A DNA stretch of 44,727 nt from Ignavibacteria bacterium (GCA_016788375.1 JAEUSI010000008.1:1-44727), one strand, 5' to 3'. Shown: positions 1 through 9,100, counted from the first letter of the stretch. Program-made: numbers and translations. Notes: generated from the sequence alone by a model not told the origin.

Positions 1-334
1 CTCAATCTTTCTTTAATTTATATTGCAAATGGAAACTACTAATATTTATTTTAAAAAGCAAATTGCGTTTTGCTAAACGCCTTGACTCATAATTAATGTT
101 ACCGTATTAATAATATAAAAACGGTAATAAAGTACGGGTAAAAAGTCAAAACGAGAGTATCTTCAGGAAATTCAAAGAAAATGTAAGAAATCTGAATAGA
201 AGAAAAGAAGATGATGTCAGATGAGTTTTGTAATGTATGCAGGAACTTGTAATATTTTAAGTTATATAATTTAATTTTGAACAAGTGATGGGTATATTCA
301 GACTGAAATTTTTTAAAAATAAATCAAACAGAAA
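1..334. other. Non-coding left edge
   Basis: I see no convincing gene here. The stretch is very AT-rich. It contains a 6-bp hairpin, GCGTTT-TGCT-AAACGC, at 65-80. Read on the minus strand this is followed by a short T-rich run, so it could end a minus-strand transcript, but no such gene is visible. A candidate promoter for the next gene lies at 247-279. A 61-codon minus-strand ORF at 99-284 is low-complexity and Phe/Ile/Tyr-rich, and I do not consider it real. Confidence 0.5.
247..279 (+). promoter_or_regulatory. Candidate Bacteroidota-type promoter for the RraA-like gene
   Basis: TAATTTTG at 272-279 matches the Bacteroidota -7 consensus TAnnTTTG. A TTG at 247-249 lies 22 bases upstream, slightly longer than the usual -33 spacing. 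The start codon at 335 would leave a leader of about 50 bases. The motif is short and AT-rich, so chance occurrence is possible. Confidence 0.3.
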
Positions 335-817
335 ATGAAAGTAAGCACAGCGGATTTATGCGATGAATTTGCCGGCAGTCTGAAGGTTGCATCGCCTGCA
401 GGATTCAGGGATTTCGGAGGGAAGAAATCTTTTTCAGGCGAGATAGCAACTGTAAAATGCCATGAAACAAATCCCAAGATCAGGCAAGTGCTTGAAACAG
501 ACGGCACAGGAAAGGTGCTTGTCGTTGACGGGGGCGGTTCGGAAAGATGCGCGCTGATGGGAGACAACATGGCGGAACTAGCCATAAAAAACAACTGGGA
601 AGGAATTGTCATTTATGGAAGTATAAGAGACAGTTCCGCTATTTCCCGACTGAACATCGGAGTCAAGGCATTGAATGTAAATCCGGTGAAAAGCGGAAAG
701 AAGAATGAAGGCGAGACAAATATAACTGTTAGCTTTGCAAACACAGAATTCATTCCCGGTCAGTTTATATATTGTGACGATGACGGAATTGTAGTTTCAA
801 AAGAGAAATTAATCTGA
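335..817 (+). CDS. RraA / HMG-aldolase family protein
   Basis: This 160-residue protein belongs to the RraA/HMG-CHA aldolase family, which covers the RNase E inhibitor RraA and the class II 4-hydroxy-4-methyl-2-oxoglutarate aldolases. Visible signatures are STADLCDEF at the N-terminus, VVDGGGSERCALMGD (about 63-77) and WEGIVIYGSIRD (about 88-99). The pair Arg98-Asp99 matches the catalytic Arg-Asp of the aldolases, whereas E. coli RraA has Arg-Gln there. An aldolase or oxaloacetate decarboxylase activity is therefore plausible and RraA-type RNase inhibition is less certain. Length is typical (about 160). The ATG start places the STADL motif at the expected position. The gene converges on alanine dehydrogenase and ends before a shared terminator at 834-880. 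Confidence 0.88.
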   Translation: MKVSTADLCDEFAGSLKVASPAGFRDFGGKKSFSGEIATVKCHETNPKIRQVLETDGTGKVLVVDGGGSERCALMGDNMAELAIKNNWEGIVIYGSIRDSSAISRLNIGVKALNVNPVKSGKKNEGETNITVSFANTEFIPGQFIYCDDDGIVVSKEKLI

Positions 818-833
818 ATAATAATAACCTTAT

Positions 834-880
834 AAAAAAAATGCCTCAGAAGTCTGACTGGCTAATGAGGCATGTATATT
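834..880. terminator. Bidirectional terminator between rraA-like and ald
   Basis: A perfect 8-bp stem, ATGCCTCA (841-848) with TGAGGCAT (866-873), is flanked by seven A's on the left and a T-rich run on the right. It sits between two convergent genes, so it can terminate both. Confidence 0.75.
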
Positions 881-894
881 TTAAAAAATAATTT

Positions 895-2007
895 TTAAAT
901 CATATCATTAACATTTCTGTATTTAAATCTGAAAGCATCCGAGACTCCTTTATAAACAATTTCCCCGTCAATCATATTCAGACCGTATTTCAGTTCTTCA
1001 TTCGCGATACAGGCTTTATGCCAGCCTTTGTCGGCGAGTTCGACTGCATAAGGCAGAGTGGAATTAGTTAGGGCGATTGTTGAAGTAAAAGGCACGGCAC
1101 CCGGCATATTTGCGACACAGTAATGAACAACATCATTAACAACGTAAGTAGGATTTTCGTGAGTCGTCGGATGACAGGTCTCGATGCAACCTCCCTGATC
1201 AACGGAAACATCGACGACTACAGAGCCTTTCTTCATAAGTTTCAGCATTTCCTTTGTAATAAGTTTCGGTGCTTTTGCACCTGCAATAAGAACAGCACCG
1301 ATGACAAGATCGGCTTTTTTGATAACTTCCCGGATATTGTAAGGATTGCTCATCATAGTAGTAACATTTTTAGGCATTACATCATCAAGATATCTGAGCC
1401 TGTAAAGATTATTGTCAAGAATAGTAACTTTTGCACCGAAGCCAGCGGCAATTTTAGCGGCATTTGTTCCGACGATACCTCCGCCGAGAACGACAACTTC
1501 AGCGGGTTCAGTTCCCGGAACACCTCCGAGCAGAACGCCTCTACCGCCCATAGTTCTTTCCAGATACTTGGCACCTTCCTGCGGAGCCATTCTTCCTGCA
1601 ACTTCACTCATCGGGATCAGAAGAGGAAGCGAACCGTCTTCTTTCTGAACAGTTTCATAAGCAATAGCGATACATTTCGACTTCATCATTGCAAGAGTAA
1701 GTTCTTTTGAAGATGCAAAATGAAAATATGTAAATACAACCTGACCTTTTCTAATGAGATTATATTCGGGTTTTATCGGTTCTTTTACTTTCATAATCAT
1801 ATCGGCAGTATCAAAAACCTGTTTAGCTGTTTTTAAAATCACAGCTCCGGCTTTCCTGTAATCTGCATCAGTAAATCCGCTGCCCATACCGGCATTGGTA
1901 AGAACAAACACTTTATGACCGTGTCTTCTTAAAACTTCAGCTCCAACCGGAGTAAGTGCAACTCTGTTTTCATTGGTTTTAATTTCTTTAGGTACGCCTA
2001 TTTTCAT
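895..2007 (-). CDS. ald: Alanine dehydrogenase
   Basis: Catalyses reversible NAD-dependent oxidative deamination of L-alanine to pyruvate and ammonia in the cytoplasm. The 370-residue length is typical. The N-terminus MKIGVPKEIKTNENRVALTP is diagnostic, and the classical active-site residues are all present: Arg15, Lys74 (in KVKEP), His96 (in TYFHFA) and an Asp in VVDVSVDQGG near 269. The Rossmann loop GGGIVG is at 175-180, with the NAD-ribose-binding Asp198 in TILDNN. The gene stands alone on the minus strand. A good Bacteroidota-type promoter lies just upstream (2035-2065), and no Shine-Dalgarno is seen. The likely role is alanine catabolism or nitrogen balance. Confidence 0.97.
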   Translation of the reverse strand: MKIGVPKEIKTNENRVALTPVGAEVLRRHGHKVFVLTNAGMGSGFTDADYRKAGAVILKTAKQVFDTADMIMKVKEPIKPEYNLIRKGQVVFTYFHFASSKELTLAMMKSKCIAIAYETVQKEDGSLPLLIPMSEVAGRMAPQEGAKYLERTMGGRGVLLGGVPGTEPAEVVVLGGGIVGTNAAKIAAGFGAKVTILDNNLYRLRYLDDVMPKNVTTMMSNPYNIREVIKKADLVIGAVLIAGAKAPKLITKEMLKLMKKGSVVVDVSVDQGGCIETCHPTTHENPTYVVNDVVHYCVANMPGAVPFTSTIALTNSTLPYAVELADKGWHKACIANEELKYGLNMIDGEIVYKGVSDAFRFKYRNVNDMI

Positions 2008-2034
2008 GGAAGGAATAGTTTATTTTTATAATTA

Positions 2035-2065
2035 CAAAAATACACTATTAAGGCAAGTTATTCAA
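2035..2065 (-). promoter_or_regulatory. Bacteroidota-type promoter of ald
   Basis: On the minus strand TATTTTTG (plus positions 2035-2042) matches TAnnTTTG. A TTG at 2063-2065 lies 20 bases upstream, as expected for the -33 element. Transcription would start near 2028, leaving a leader of about 20 bases before the ATG at 2007. Confidence 0.6.
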
Positions 2066-2208
2066 TTCAGATATACGCAGTTTCAGAAAAAACCGACTTT
2101 AGCAAACGCGGATACAGTTTTTAAAAACACAACTAAATTTATAAAGACGATTTTCAATACTGACAAACTTGTTTAAAATTTTTATCTTATAATTAACATA
2201 AAAAATAA

Positions 2209-2997
2209 TTGGAAAGCAGAAATCCGTTAAAAGAATTCGATGAATTCGCAGATATTGTCAGAAGGCTCAGGAAAGAATGTCCGTGGGACAGGATTCAGAC
2301 ACATCTTTCGCTGAGAAGGTGCCTGCTTGAGGAAACATATGAAACGCTCGAAGCAATTGATGAAAACAACATGACAGAGCTGAAAAATGAACTCGGCGAC
2401 GTGCTGCTTCAGGTTGTATTTCATTCAAATATAGCCGAAGAGGAGAATAATTTTACACTTAAGGACATTATTTTATCCGTGACAAAAAAGCTCATTGACA
2501 GACATCCTCATGTATTCGGTGATGAAAAGATTACAGACAGTGAAGAAGTAAAGAAAAACTGGGAGAGATTAAAGAAGAAAGAGGGAAGGAAATCAGTAAC
2601 AGACGGAATTCCCGAAGAGCTTCCTGCGTTGCTGAAAGCATACAGAATACAGGAAAAGGCATCCAAAGCAGGATTTGACTGGAAAAAGCCGGGAAGCGGT
2701 GAAATTGACGATAAACCTGTTTTTGAAAAAATAATTGAAGAAATCAGCGAGCTAAAACAGAACGTGGATTCCGGAAAACCCCGGAAAGAAATTGAGGATG
2801 AGCTCGGCGATGTTTTATTTTCGATTGTTAATTATTCAAGATATCTGAAAATAAATCCCGAAGACGCCCTCAGAGGTACAATAAGGAAATTCAGACAGAG
2901 ATTCGGCAGAATTGAAGATTATGCGAGAGAAAACAGCAGGGAACTCGAAGATATGAGTCTTGAAGAAATGGATGAAATATGGAATAAAGCAAAGTAG
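2209..2997 (+). CDS. mazG: Nucleoside triphosphate pyrophosphohydrolase MazG
   Basis: MazG hydrolyses (d)NTPs to NMP and pyrophosphate and is a cytoplasmic house-cleaning enzyme. This copy is 262 residues with two MazG domains, as in E. coli. The first domain has ECPWDRIQTH, the metal-binding EETYE (41-45) and NELGDVLLQ (60-68). The second has EEISELKQ and EDELGDVLF. The start is TTG at 2209 and no in-frame ATG fits the domain start. The upstream sequence is A-rich with no Shine-Dalgarno. The next gene, a Nudix hydrolase, also begins with TTG and follows after 32 bases, so two nucleotide-sanitation enzymes may be co-transcribed. Confidence 0.95.
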   Translation: MESRNPLKEFDEFADIVRRLRKECPWDRIQTHLSLRRCLLEETYETLEAIDENNMTELKNELGDVLLQVVFHSNIAEEENNFTLKDIILSVTKKLIDRHPHVFGDEKITDSEEVKKNWERLKKKEGRKSVTDGIPEELPALLKAYRIQEKASKAGFDWKKPGSGEIDDKPVFEKIIEEISELKQNVDSGKPRKEIEDELGDVLFSIVNYSRYLKINPEDALRGTIRKFRQRFGRIEDYARENSRELEDMSLEEMDEIWNKAK

Positions 2998-3029
2998 TTA
3001 ATATTAAAAATAAAATTTTTATAAAATAT

Positions 3030-3476
3030 TTGGCAGTAGTAAAAGATAAAGCAATAGGAGTAATAGTTTATTGTGAGTTTCCCCGTTCAGTAAAGTTTCT
3101 GATTTGCAAGCACAAAAAAGGACACTGGTCATTTGCAAAAGGCCACAAAGAAAAAGGAGAAACGCCGATTGAGACGGCAAAACGGGAATTGTTTGAAGAA
3201 GCCGGAATTAAAAAGGTAGAATTTTATTCAAGAAAAATCGAATTAAAGGAGAAGTATTTATTTACGGACAGGAATAAAATTAAGATAAAGAAGACAGTTG
3301 ATTATTTCATTGCAAAAGCCGAATCAAAAAAGATTAAGATAGACAACAGGGAGATAATTGATTACAGATGGGCATCACTGAAACCGGCGCAAAAGCTGCT
3401 GACATTCAGACAATCAAAAAGAATAATAAAAAAAGCAAGTTTACTTGTGAAAAAAAAATCCAAAAGCAAAAAGTAA
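3030..3476 (+). CDS. Nudix (MutT-like) hydrolase
   Basis: A 148-residue Nudix hydrolase. The Nudix box is complete at residues 38-60: Gly38, Glu44, then Arg52-Glu53-Leu54 and Glu56-Glu57-x-Gly59-Ile60. WSFAKGH just before the box and the small size resemble bis(5'-nucleosyl)-tetraphosphatases of the MutT/Ap4A type, so diadenosine polyphosphate or damaged-nucleotide hydrolysis is the likely role. The substrate cannot be read from sequence. The C-terminal tail is strongly basic, with a Lys/Ser run that may bind nucleic acid. The start is TTG at 3030; no ATG precedes the first strand. It lies 32 bases after mazG and 12 bases before the carboxypeptidase gene. Confidence 0.88.
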   Translation: MAVVKDKAIGVIVYCEFPRSVKFLICKHKKGHWSFAKGHKEKGETPIETAKRELFEEAGIKKVEFYSRKIELKEKYLFTDRNKIKIKKTVDYFIAKAESKKIKIDNREIIDYRWASLKPAQKLLTFRQSKRIIKKASLLVKKKSKSKK

Positions 3477-3488
3477 AAGAAATAAAAA

Positions 3489-4721
3489 ATGAAAACTTTT
3501 AAAAAAGCAATTTACCTTACGGTTTTTATTTTTTCTGCAGTCACACTGTCAGCGGGCAATGTGCCTGCGCGGGACAAAACAGAGGAGCTTGCAGCGAGTA
3601 TAGATCAGATAATCAGCAATGTAAACTGTTCAGTTTCACTGCAGATAGTAAGCGCAGATAAATATGACCTTCTGTATGAATACAATCCGGAGCTTAAAAT
3701 GATACCGGCATCCATTACAAAACTTATTACAGCAGCCGTTGCATTTGAAGAACTCGGAGTATCTTATGATTTCAAGACAGTTTTATATACCGATGACAGC
3801 GACATAAAGGACGGAGTAATTGACGGAAACCTTTATCTCAAGGGTTACGGTGATCCGGATCTCGGTTCTTCGGATATTTCCGAACTGGCAAAACAGTTAT
3901 CCGAAAAAAGCATAAGGGAAATTACGGGCAACATCATTTATGACGAATCATTTCTCGATGATGATCATTACGGACTTGCCAATTCATTCAGGAATGACAC
4001 AAAGCAGAATTACTGGCCATATGTAAGCGCAATTAATTTCAACAAAAACGGCGGAGGATATGATCCTGCATCAACGGCGGCAACATATCTTCTTGATGAA
4101 TTAACAGCTTTAAACGTAAAAGTAAACGGAATAGTCATAGCGGGTAACACGCCTGAGAAAGCAAAGGAAGTAGGTGATGTATTTCATACATTTTATGAGG
4201 TCATAGCTCATATGAACAAGGAAAGCGACAATCATTCTGCGATAACAGTTTTCAAGGTAGTAGGCGCGAAGCGTTATTCTCCGCCGGGAACAATTGAAAA
4301 AGGCGAAGATGCAGTGGTAAACTTTCTTACTTCAATCGGCAATCCGAGAAATTTTTTTGAGATAGTCGAAGGGTCGGGACTTTCGAGATATAACAGCGTT
4401 AACTCTGATCTGTATGTAAGACTGCTGAAATACATGTATGACGAGGAAAAGACATTCGATTATTTTTACAGTTCGCTTGCGATAGCAGGAATTGACGGAA
4501 CGCTTAAGAACAGGATGATAGGAACAGAGGCGGAAAAGAACGTTCATGCAAAGACCGGGACACTGAATTCCGTAAGTTCGCTTGCCGGCTATGCGGTCTC
4601 AAGGGATAATGAACTGCTGATATTTTACATTTCAATGAACGGATTCGGAAGTTCAGCAAACGGTGTAAGGGCGAAACAGGATCTGATATGCGAGACATTA
4701 TGCCAGTTTACAAGAAAATAA
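3489..4721 (+). CDS. dacB: D-alanyl-D-alanine carboxypeptidase / endopeptidase (PBP4 type, peptidase S13)
   Basis: An exported penicillin-binding protein that trims or cleaves peptidoglycan cross-links in the periplasm. The 410-residue chain begins with a signal peptide (basic MKTFKK, then a hydrophobic stretch to about residue 22). Its three active-site motifs are in order: SITK at 75-78 (nucleophile Ser75), SGLSRYN near 296-302 at the SxN position, and KTG at 355-357. The length fits class C low-molecular-mass PBPs with an inserted domain between SxxK and SxN. It is followed after 9 bases by the ClpS-like gene, so the two are probably co-transcribed although functionally unrelated. Confidence 0.94.
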   Translation: MKTFKKAIYLTVFIFSAVTLSAGNVPARDKTEELAASIDQIISNVNCSVSLQIVSADKYDLLYEYNPELKMIPASITKLITAAVAFEELGVSYDFKTVLYTDDSDIKDGVIDGNLYLKGYGDPDLGSSDISELAKQLSEKSIREITGNIIYDESFLDDDHYGLANSFRNDTKQNYWPYVSAINFNKNGGGYDPASTAATYLLDELTALNVKVNGIVIAGNTPEKAKEVGDVFHTFYEVIAHMNKESDNHSAITVFKVVGAKRYSPPGTIEKGEDAVVNFLTSIGNPRNFFEIVEGSGLSRYNSVNSDLYVRLLKYMYDEEKTFDYFYSSLAIAGIDGTLKNRMIGTEAEKNVHAKTGTLNSVSSLAGYAVSRDNELLIFYISMNGFGSSANGVRAKQDLICETLCQFTRK

Positions 4722-4730
4722 ACGAATGAA

Positions 4731-4997
4731 ATGAAAGGGCAGTATTCAGAAAAGAAAAACACTGAAAGCACGGATACATTTCCGAGAAAGCTGATTTTAT
4801 ACAATTCAAATCACACCTGGGATGACGTGCTGATTCAGCTGGAGCTTGCGACAGGCTATGACATGCTGCACTGCGAGCAAATAGCGATCATAGCGCATAC
4901 AAAAGGAAAAGCCGTGGTAAAATCCGGAGATATGGACGAGCTGGAACCCGTAAACAGCGTATTAAAGGAAATCAGATTAATCACGGAAATCGAATAG
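4731..4997 (+). CDS. ClpS-like ATP-dependent Clp protease adaptor, divergent
   Basis: An 88-residue protein with the ClpS fold signature. ClpS delivers N-degron substrates to ClpAP or ClpCP. The core LILYNSNHTWDDV (21-33) aligns with the usual LxNDDxxTFxxV. The second half keeps EQIAIIAHTKGKAVV (49-63), including the pocket His56, then the acidic ...MDELEPV and terminal ITEIE. The NDD triplet that contacts the substrate alpha-amino group reads Asn25-Ser26-Asn27, and the loop appears one residue short. N-degron recognition may therefore be altered or lost. The N-terminal 18 residues are polar, matching the flexible extension of ClpS. No clpA or clpC is in the window. Confidence 0.82.
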   Translation: MKGQYSEKKNTESTDTFPRKLILYNSNHTWDDVLIQLELATGYDMLHCEQIAIIAHTKGKAVVKSGDMDELEPVNSVLKEIRLITEIE

Positions 4998-5027
4998 ACG
5001 AAATTTTTTTCCCACATAAATCACTTT

Positions 5028-6941
5028 ATGATTTGCCCAAGAATCAAATCAAAACTGTTCTTCAGTTTAATTATTGTTTTCTGCATAATTTTACCTCATA
5101 AAATATTTTCCCAGACAGATTACGGGCTGGCTCAGGACTGGCAATGGGAAGATCTTACTGATAAGGCAGTACTGATAAATCCCCGTCTGATAAAAACCGT
5201 GGATAATCTCAGGAATGAAATTACAATCAGTGATGCAAGATTTCTCGTAAAGCAGATTTCTCTTCTCGGTTCGGCAGCCGGGCTTAATAATCTTTACTCA
5301 TACGGTGAAGGTGAAATGACAGGTAAAACAGGTAAAGTTGATTCTTTGATAAGATCAGCATTTGAGAATCCGGATCCGGAAAATCTGACGGAGCTTGAGG
5401 AGCTTTTCAATGTAATGAATAAACTGATTGCATTAAAAAAGAAAATACTCTCCGAAAACAAATTTGAATTCAAAGACAGGGAATATCTTCCTCAGCCGGT
5501 AAAGGAAATAAAAAGAAACATTGAAATTGAATTTGACTATTCTGATGCCGAAAGCATTCTGAATTATTATGAAGGAAATGCTGAATACAGAGCGGAATTT
5601 TTTGCACAGGAAGATCTTGTTTTTAAAATAAGCGATAAGTATAAAAGCCGGATGTATGAGAAGGGATTACGAAACATACTGACAGAGTCATCATATGACA
5701 TGCCGGTGAATTTAATATACAACTGGATATATCCGGAAAACATTTATGACTTCGGCGGGGTGTTTATTTACAGGGATAAATTCAGAAACACCATTAACTC
5801 CGTGAAGAAAAATGAAAACAACATCAGGTTTGATATTGAGAAAAAAATTCTGAAGTATCTTCCTACGGGATTGCAGCTGAGATACAGAATAGTTTTTACT
5901 TTCGGGGACAGTAAATTTATCAGAACGAATGGCAGGGATGAAGTCTGCGTGAGCCTGGAATACTTCGGTGATAACTACTCATATCTGGTAAGATTTATCA
6001 CTCATGAGATTTATTTAAAATCCCTGAATGAGATACAGATTTGCGATGAAGCATATACTGCCGGCAGTAAATACACGGAGTTTGTGAGTCTGATATCGAG
6101 GATACATGAAAACGGAATCACAAATTACGTAGCTCCGCTCGGATCGGAAACACGTCCATGGGATTTGCTGGAAAAGGACTTTCAGCTTTTTAATTTCACA
6201 TGCAAAAATATAAGCGGGAAAAGCAGCAGAACTGTGACAGACAGTCTTATAAAGGAGGGATTTTCCGGTAATGCGCCTTTTTATACAATGGGAACACAGA
6301 TGGCTTATATAATAGAGACGACATCAGGACGGAGTTCTCTTATCAAATCAATATCACTCGGTCCGGTTTCATTTTTCAGTAATTTTATAAAAGCATACAG
6401 GGAATACCCGGATAAAATCAGAAAAGTATTTACGTTCAGCAAAGGCGTTGAAAGTGAAATATCGAGATTAAATAAAATTTTTCCGGAAGAGATACTTAAT
6501 GAAGCATTGAAGCTGGAAATTTACAGAAAGGACAAAACGGCGCTGAACAATAGAATCTCAGCATTTATAAACAAGTATAAATCATTTCCGGATCAGGGAT
6601 TATTGTATTATTTATCGGGGAGAATACTGCTGAATGCGGGATATTATGAAAACGCGGAGGAGAATTATCTTAAAGGGCTTGAACACAGCGGCGGTAAAAG
6701 CAGATATGCAGGTGAAATCGGAAAATTATTCGAGCTTAGAAATGCAGACAGGGAAGCGCTGAAGTTTTTTAACATATATGTAAAGGAATATCCCGATGAT
6801 CCGGTATCATACGAGTTAAGGGGAGAATATTATTTAAAAATAAACGACACAGAGAATTCGCTTAAGGATTTTCAGAAAGCGATTGAGTTAAATCCGCTGT
6901 CGGAAATTTCAAAAGAGAACATCCTGAGAATAAACAAATAA
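5028..6941 (+). CDS. Exported TPR protein with a DUF5700-like (peptidase-like) core
   Basis: A 637-residue protein that I do not recognise with certainty. It starts with a signal peptide (MICPRIKSK, then a hydrophobic stretch ending near residue 29, cleavage after FSQ). The central region (about 165-400) resembles DUF5700-type putative zinc peptidases: DYSDAESILNYYEG at its start and, later, RFITHEIYLKS followed by HENGITNY. The first motif has His-Glu but lacks the second His of HExxH, so catalysis is doubtful. The last 130 residues hold about three TPR units, the clearest ending in FQKAIELNP. It lies 30 bases after the ClpS-like gene and 32 before uvrB. The likely location is periplasm or outer membrane. 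Confidence 0.72.
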   Translation: MICPRIKSKLFFSLIIVFCIILPHKIFSQTDYGLAQDWQWEDLTDKAVLINPRLIKTVDNLRNEITISDARFLVKQISLLGSAAGLNNLYSYGEGEMTGKTGKVDSLIRSAFENPDPENLTELEELFNVMNKLIALKKKILSENKFEFKDREYLPQPVKEIKRNIEIEFDYSDAESILNYYEGNAEYRAEFFAQEDLVFKISDKYKSRMYEKGLRNILTESSYDMPVNLIYNWIYPENIYDFGGVFIYRDKFRNTINSVKKNENNIRFDIEKKILKYLPTGLQLRYRIVFTFGDSKFIRTNGRDEVCVSLEYFGDNYSYLVRFITHEIYLKSLNEIQICDEAYTAGSKYTEFVSLISRIHENGITNYVAPLGSETRPWDLLEKDFQLFNFTCKNISGKSSRTVTDSLIKEGFSGNAPFYTMGTQMAYIIETTSGRSSLIKSISLGPVSFFSNFIKAYREYPDKIRKVFTFSKGVESEISRLNKIFPEEILNEALKLEIYRKDKTALNNRISAFINKYKSFPDQGLLYYLSGRILLNAGYYENAEENYLKGLEHSGGKSRYAGEIGKLFELRNADREALKFFNIYVKEYPDDPVSYELRGEYYLKINDTENSLKDFQKAIELNPLSEISKENILRINK

Positions 6942-6973
6942 CATCCGGAACTATTTTTTATATTACAAACAGA

Positions 6974-8998
6974 ATGAAATTCAGATTACATTCAGATTAC
7001 AAACCTGCAGGTGATCAGCCCAAAGCAATCAAGGAACTGACCGAAGGAATACTCAGAGGGGATAAGCATCAGACATTCCTGGGAGTAACCGGATCCGGAA
7101 AGACATTTTCCGTTTCCAACGTGATAGAGAATGCGGGAAGACCTGTGCTGGTAATGTCTCATAACAAAACGCTGGCGGCACAGCTGTACGGGGAGTTCAA
7201 AAGATTTTTCCCTGAAAACAGAGTTGAGTTTTTCATATCATATTATGATTACTATCAGCCGGAAGCGTATATACCTTCATCCGACACATACATTCAGAAG
7301 GATTTGTCAATAAACGAAGAGATAGACAGATTAAGATTAAGGGCAACGGCTTCAATACTTGAAGGCAGGAAAGACGTGATAGTAGTTTCTTCAATCAGCT
7401 GCATATACGGTATCGGAGCTCCGGAGGAATATGCGCAGCAGATGATGGTTGTTAAGAAAGGTGATAAAATTTCAAGAAAGAGACTGCTGACTAAATTAAC
7501 GGAGATTCATTACGTAAGGAACGATACGGAGTTTAAGCGGGGAACATTCAGAGTAAGAGGAGATTCAGTGGAAGTAATCCCGGCATATGAAAATGACACC
7601 GGAATCCGGATAGAATTGTTTGACGACACGGTTGAAAAGATATCATATATCAACCGCGAAGACGGCAAGGTTACGGGAAATGACATAAGCGTTGTCATAT
7701 ATCCCGCGAAATATTTTCTGACAAGCAGTGAAAAGGTTGAAACTGCCATCACGAATATCAGGACAGAGCTTGACGAAAGGATAGAATATTTCAAGGCGCA
7801 GGGAAAAATGATAGAAGCACAGAGAATAGATCAGCGGACAAATTTTGACATCGAAATGATACAGGAAGTCGGATACTGCAACGGCATAGAAAATTATTCG
7901 AGACATATGGACGGGAGACTTCCGGGTTCAAGACCATCCTGCCTGTTCGATTATTTTCCGAAAGATTTTCTGCTGGTAGTGGACGAATCCCACGTAACGA
8001 TTCCGCAGATCAGGGGAATGTACAACGGCGACAGAATGAGAAAGAAGACACTTGTTGAATACGGATTCCGGCTGCCGTCGGCATTAGACAACAGGCCGAT
8101 GACATTTGAAGAATGGGAATCTATGGTAAATCAGGCAATTTATGTAAGCGCAACACCGGGAAATTACGAACTCGAGAAGTCGGAAGGAGTGATTGTCGAG
8201 CAGGTAATAAGACCGACGGGACTGCTTGATCCCGAGATTCAGGTTCGTCCGGTAAAAAATCAGATAGACGATTTACTGAATGAAATAAGACTGAGGAGAG
8301 AGAAGAAAGAAAGAATTCTTGTAACGACGCTTACGAAGAGAATGAGTGAAGATCTGACAGATTATCTGATAGAAATGGGAGTAAGAGTAAAGTATATGCA
8401 TTCTGAAGTAATGTCACTTGACAGGGTAGAAATATTAAGGGGTCTGAGGCTGGGAGATTTTGACGTGCTGGTCGGAGTGAATCTTCTCAGGGAGGGGCTT
8501 GATCTGCCGGAAGTATCACTTGTGGCTATACTTGATGCGGACAAAGAAGGATTTCTCAGATCGGAAAAATCACTGCTTCAGACAGCAGGCAGGACAGCCA
8601 GGAATGTAAACGGGCTTGTGATAATGTATGCTGATAAAGTTACCGAATCGATGAGCAAAGTAATAAGCGAAACAAAGCGCAGGAGAAGCATTCAGGAAAA
8701 GTACAATACAGACAATAATGTGAAGCCGGAGACTATATATAAAACAATAGACGAGATAATGTCCTCCACAATTGTTGCAGATTCAAAGAGTAAAACCGAA
8801 TATTCAAAGAGCGGCAAAAAGGAAGACAGGAAATCCATGCTGAGCGTCATTACTGATCCCGTAAAAAATAAAATTAACAGGGAGCAGAGATCGGAATTAC
8901 TTGAGCAGTTAAGAAAGGAAATGATAACTGCGGCAAAAGACCTTGAGTTTGAAAGGGCAGCAGAACTCAGGGATGAAATAGACAGATTGAACAAATGA
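6974..8998 (+). CDS. uvrB: Excinuclease ABC subunit B
   Basis: UvrB is the damage-verifying helicase-like subunit of nucleotide excision repair. It receives DNA from UvrA and recruits UvrC. The 674-residue length is standard. Motifs seen are Walker A GVTGSGKT (37-44), the beta-hairpin YYDYYQPEAYIP (about 91-102), the DEAD-type motif VVDESHV, the VSATPGNYE motif, the Arg-finger region LLQTAGRTARN, and a C-terminal UVR domain of about 35 residues (EFERAAELRDEI) that contacts UvrC. No uvrA or uvrC is nearby. Mfd, which couples this pathway to stalled transcription, is encoded in the same window at 35735. Confidence 0.98.
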   Translation: MKFRLHSDYKPAGDQPKAIKELTEGILRGDKHQTFLGVTGSGKTFSVSNVIENAGRPVLVMSHNKTLAAQLYGEFKRFFPENRVEFFISYYDYYQPEAYIPSSDTYIQKDLSINEEIDRLRLRATASILEGRKDVIVVSSISCIYGIGAPEEYAQQMMVVKKGDKISRKRLLTKLTEIHYVRNDTEFKRGTFRVRGDSVEVIPAYENDTGIRIELFDDTVEKISYINREDGKVTGNDISVVIYPAKYFLTSSEKVETAITNIRTELDERIEYFKAQGKMIEAQRIDQRTNFDIEMIQEVGYCNGIENYSRHMDGRLPGSRPSCLFDYFPKDFLLVVDESHVTIPQIRGMYNGDRMRKKTLVEYGFRLPSALDNRPMTFEEWESMVNQAIYVSATPGNYELEKSEGVIVEQVIRPTGLLDPEIQVRPVKNQIDDLLNEIRLRREKKERILVTTLTKRMSEDLTDYLIEMGVRVKYMHSEVMSLDRVEILRGLRLGDFDVLVGVNLLREGLDLPEVSLVAILDADKEGFLRSEKSLLQTAGRTARNVNGLVIMYADKVTESMSKVISETKRRRSIQEKYNTDNNVKPETIYKTIDEIMSSTIVADSKSKTEYSKSGKKEDRKSMLSVITDPVKNKINREQRSELLEQLRKEMITAAKDLEFERAAELRDEIDRLNK

Positions 8999-9059
8999 AA
9001 ACTGTTAAAATAAATTACAGACGGTTCATTTTTAGATTTTATATAAAACTATCGTTTGT

Positions 9060-9067
9060 TAATTTTG
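9060..9067 (+). promoter_or_regulatory. Candidate -7 element of the isocitrate dehydrogenase gene
   Basis: TAATTTTG matches TAnnTTTG and lies 34 bases before the ATG. The expected -33 position holds only a T-rich run. A good ribosome-binding site (AAGAAAGGA, about 9088-9096) follows. Confidence 0.35.
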
Positions 9068-9100
9068 AGCAAAATTAAAAAATAAAGAAGAAAGGAAACA

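Noticed and set aside
1123-1710. 195-codon plus-strand ORF
   Set aside because: It lies wholly inside ald on the opposite strand. The product is low in recognisable features, while ald is unmistakable.
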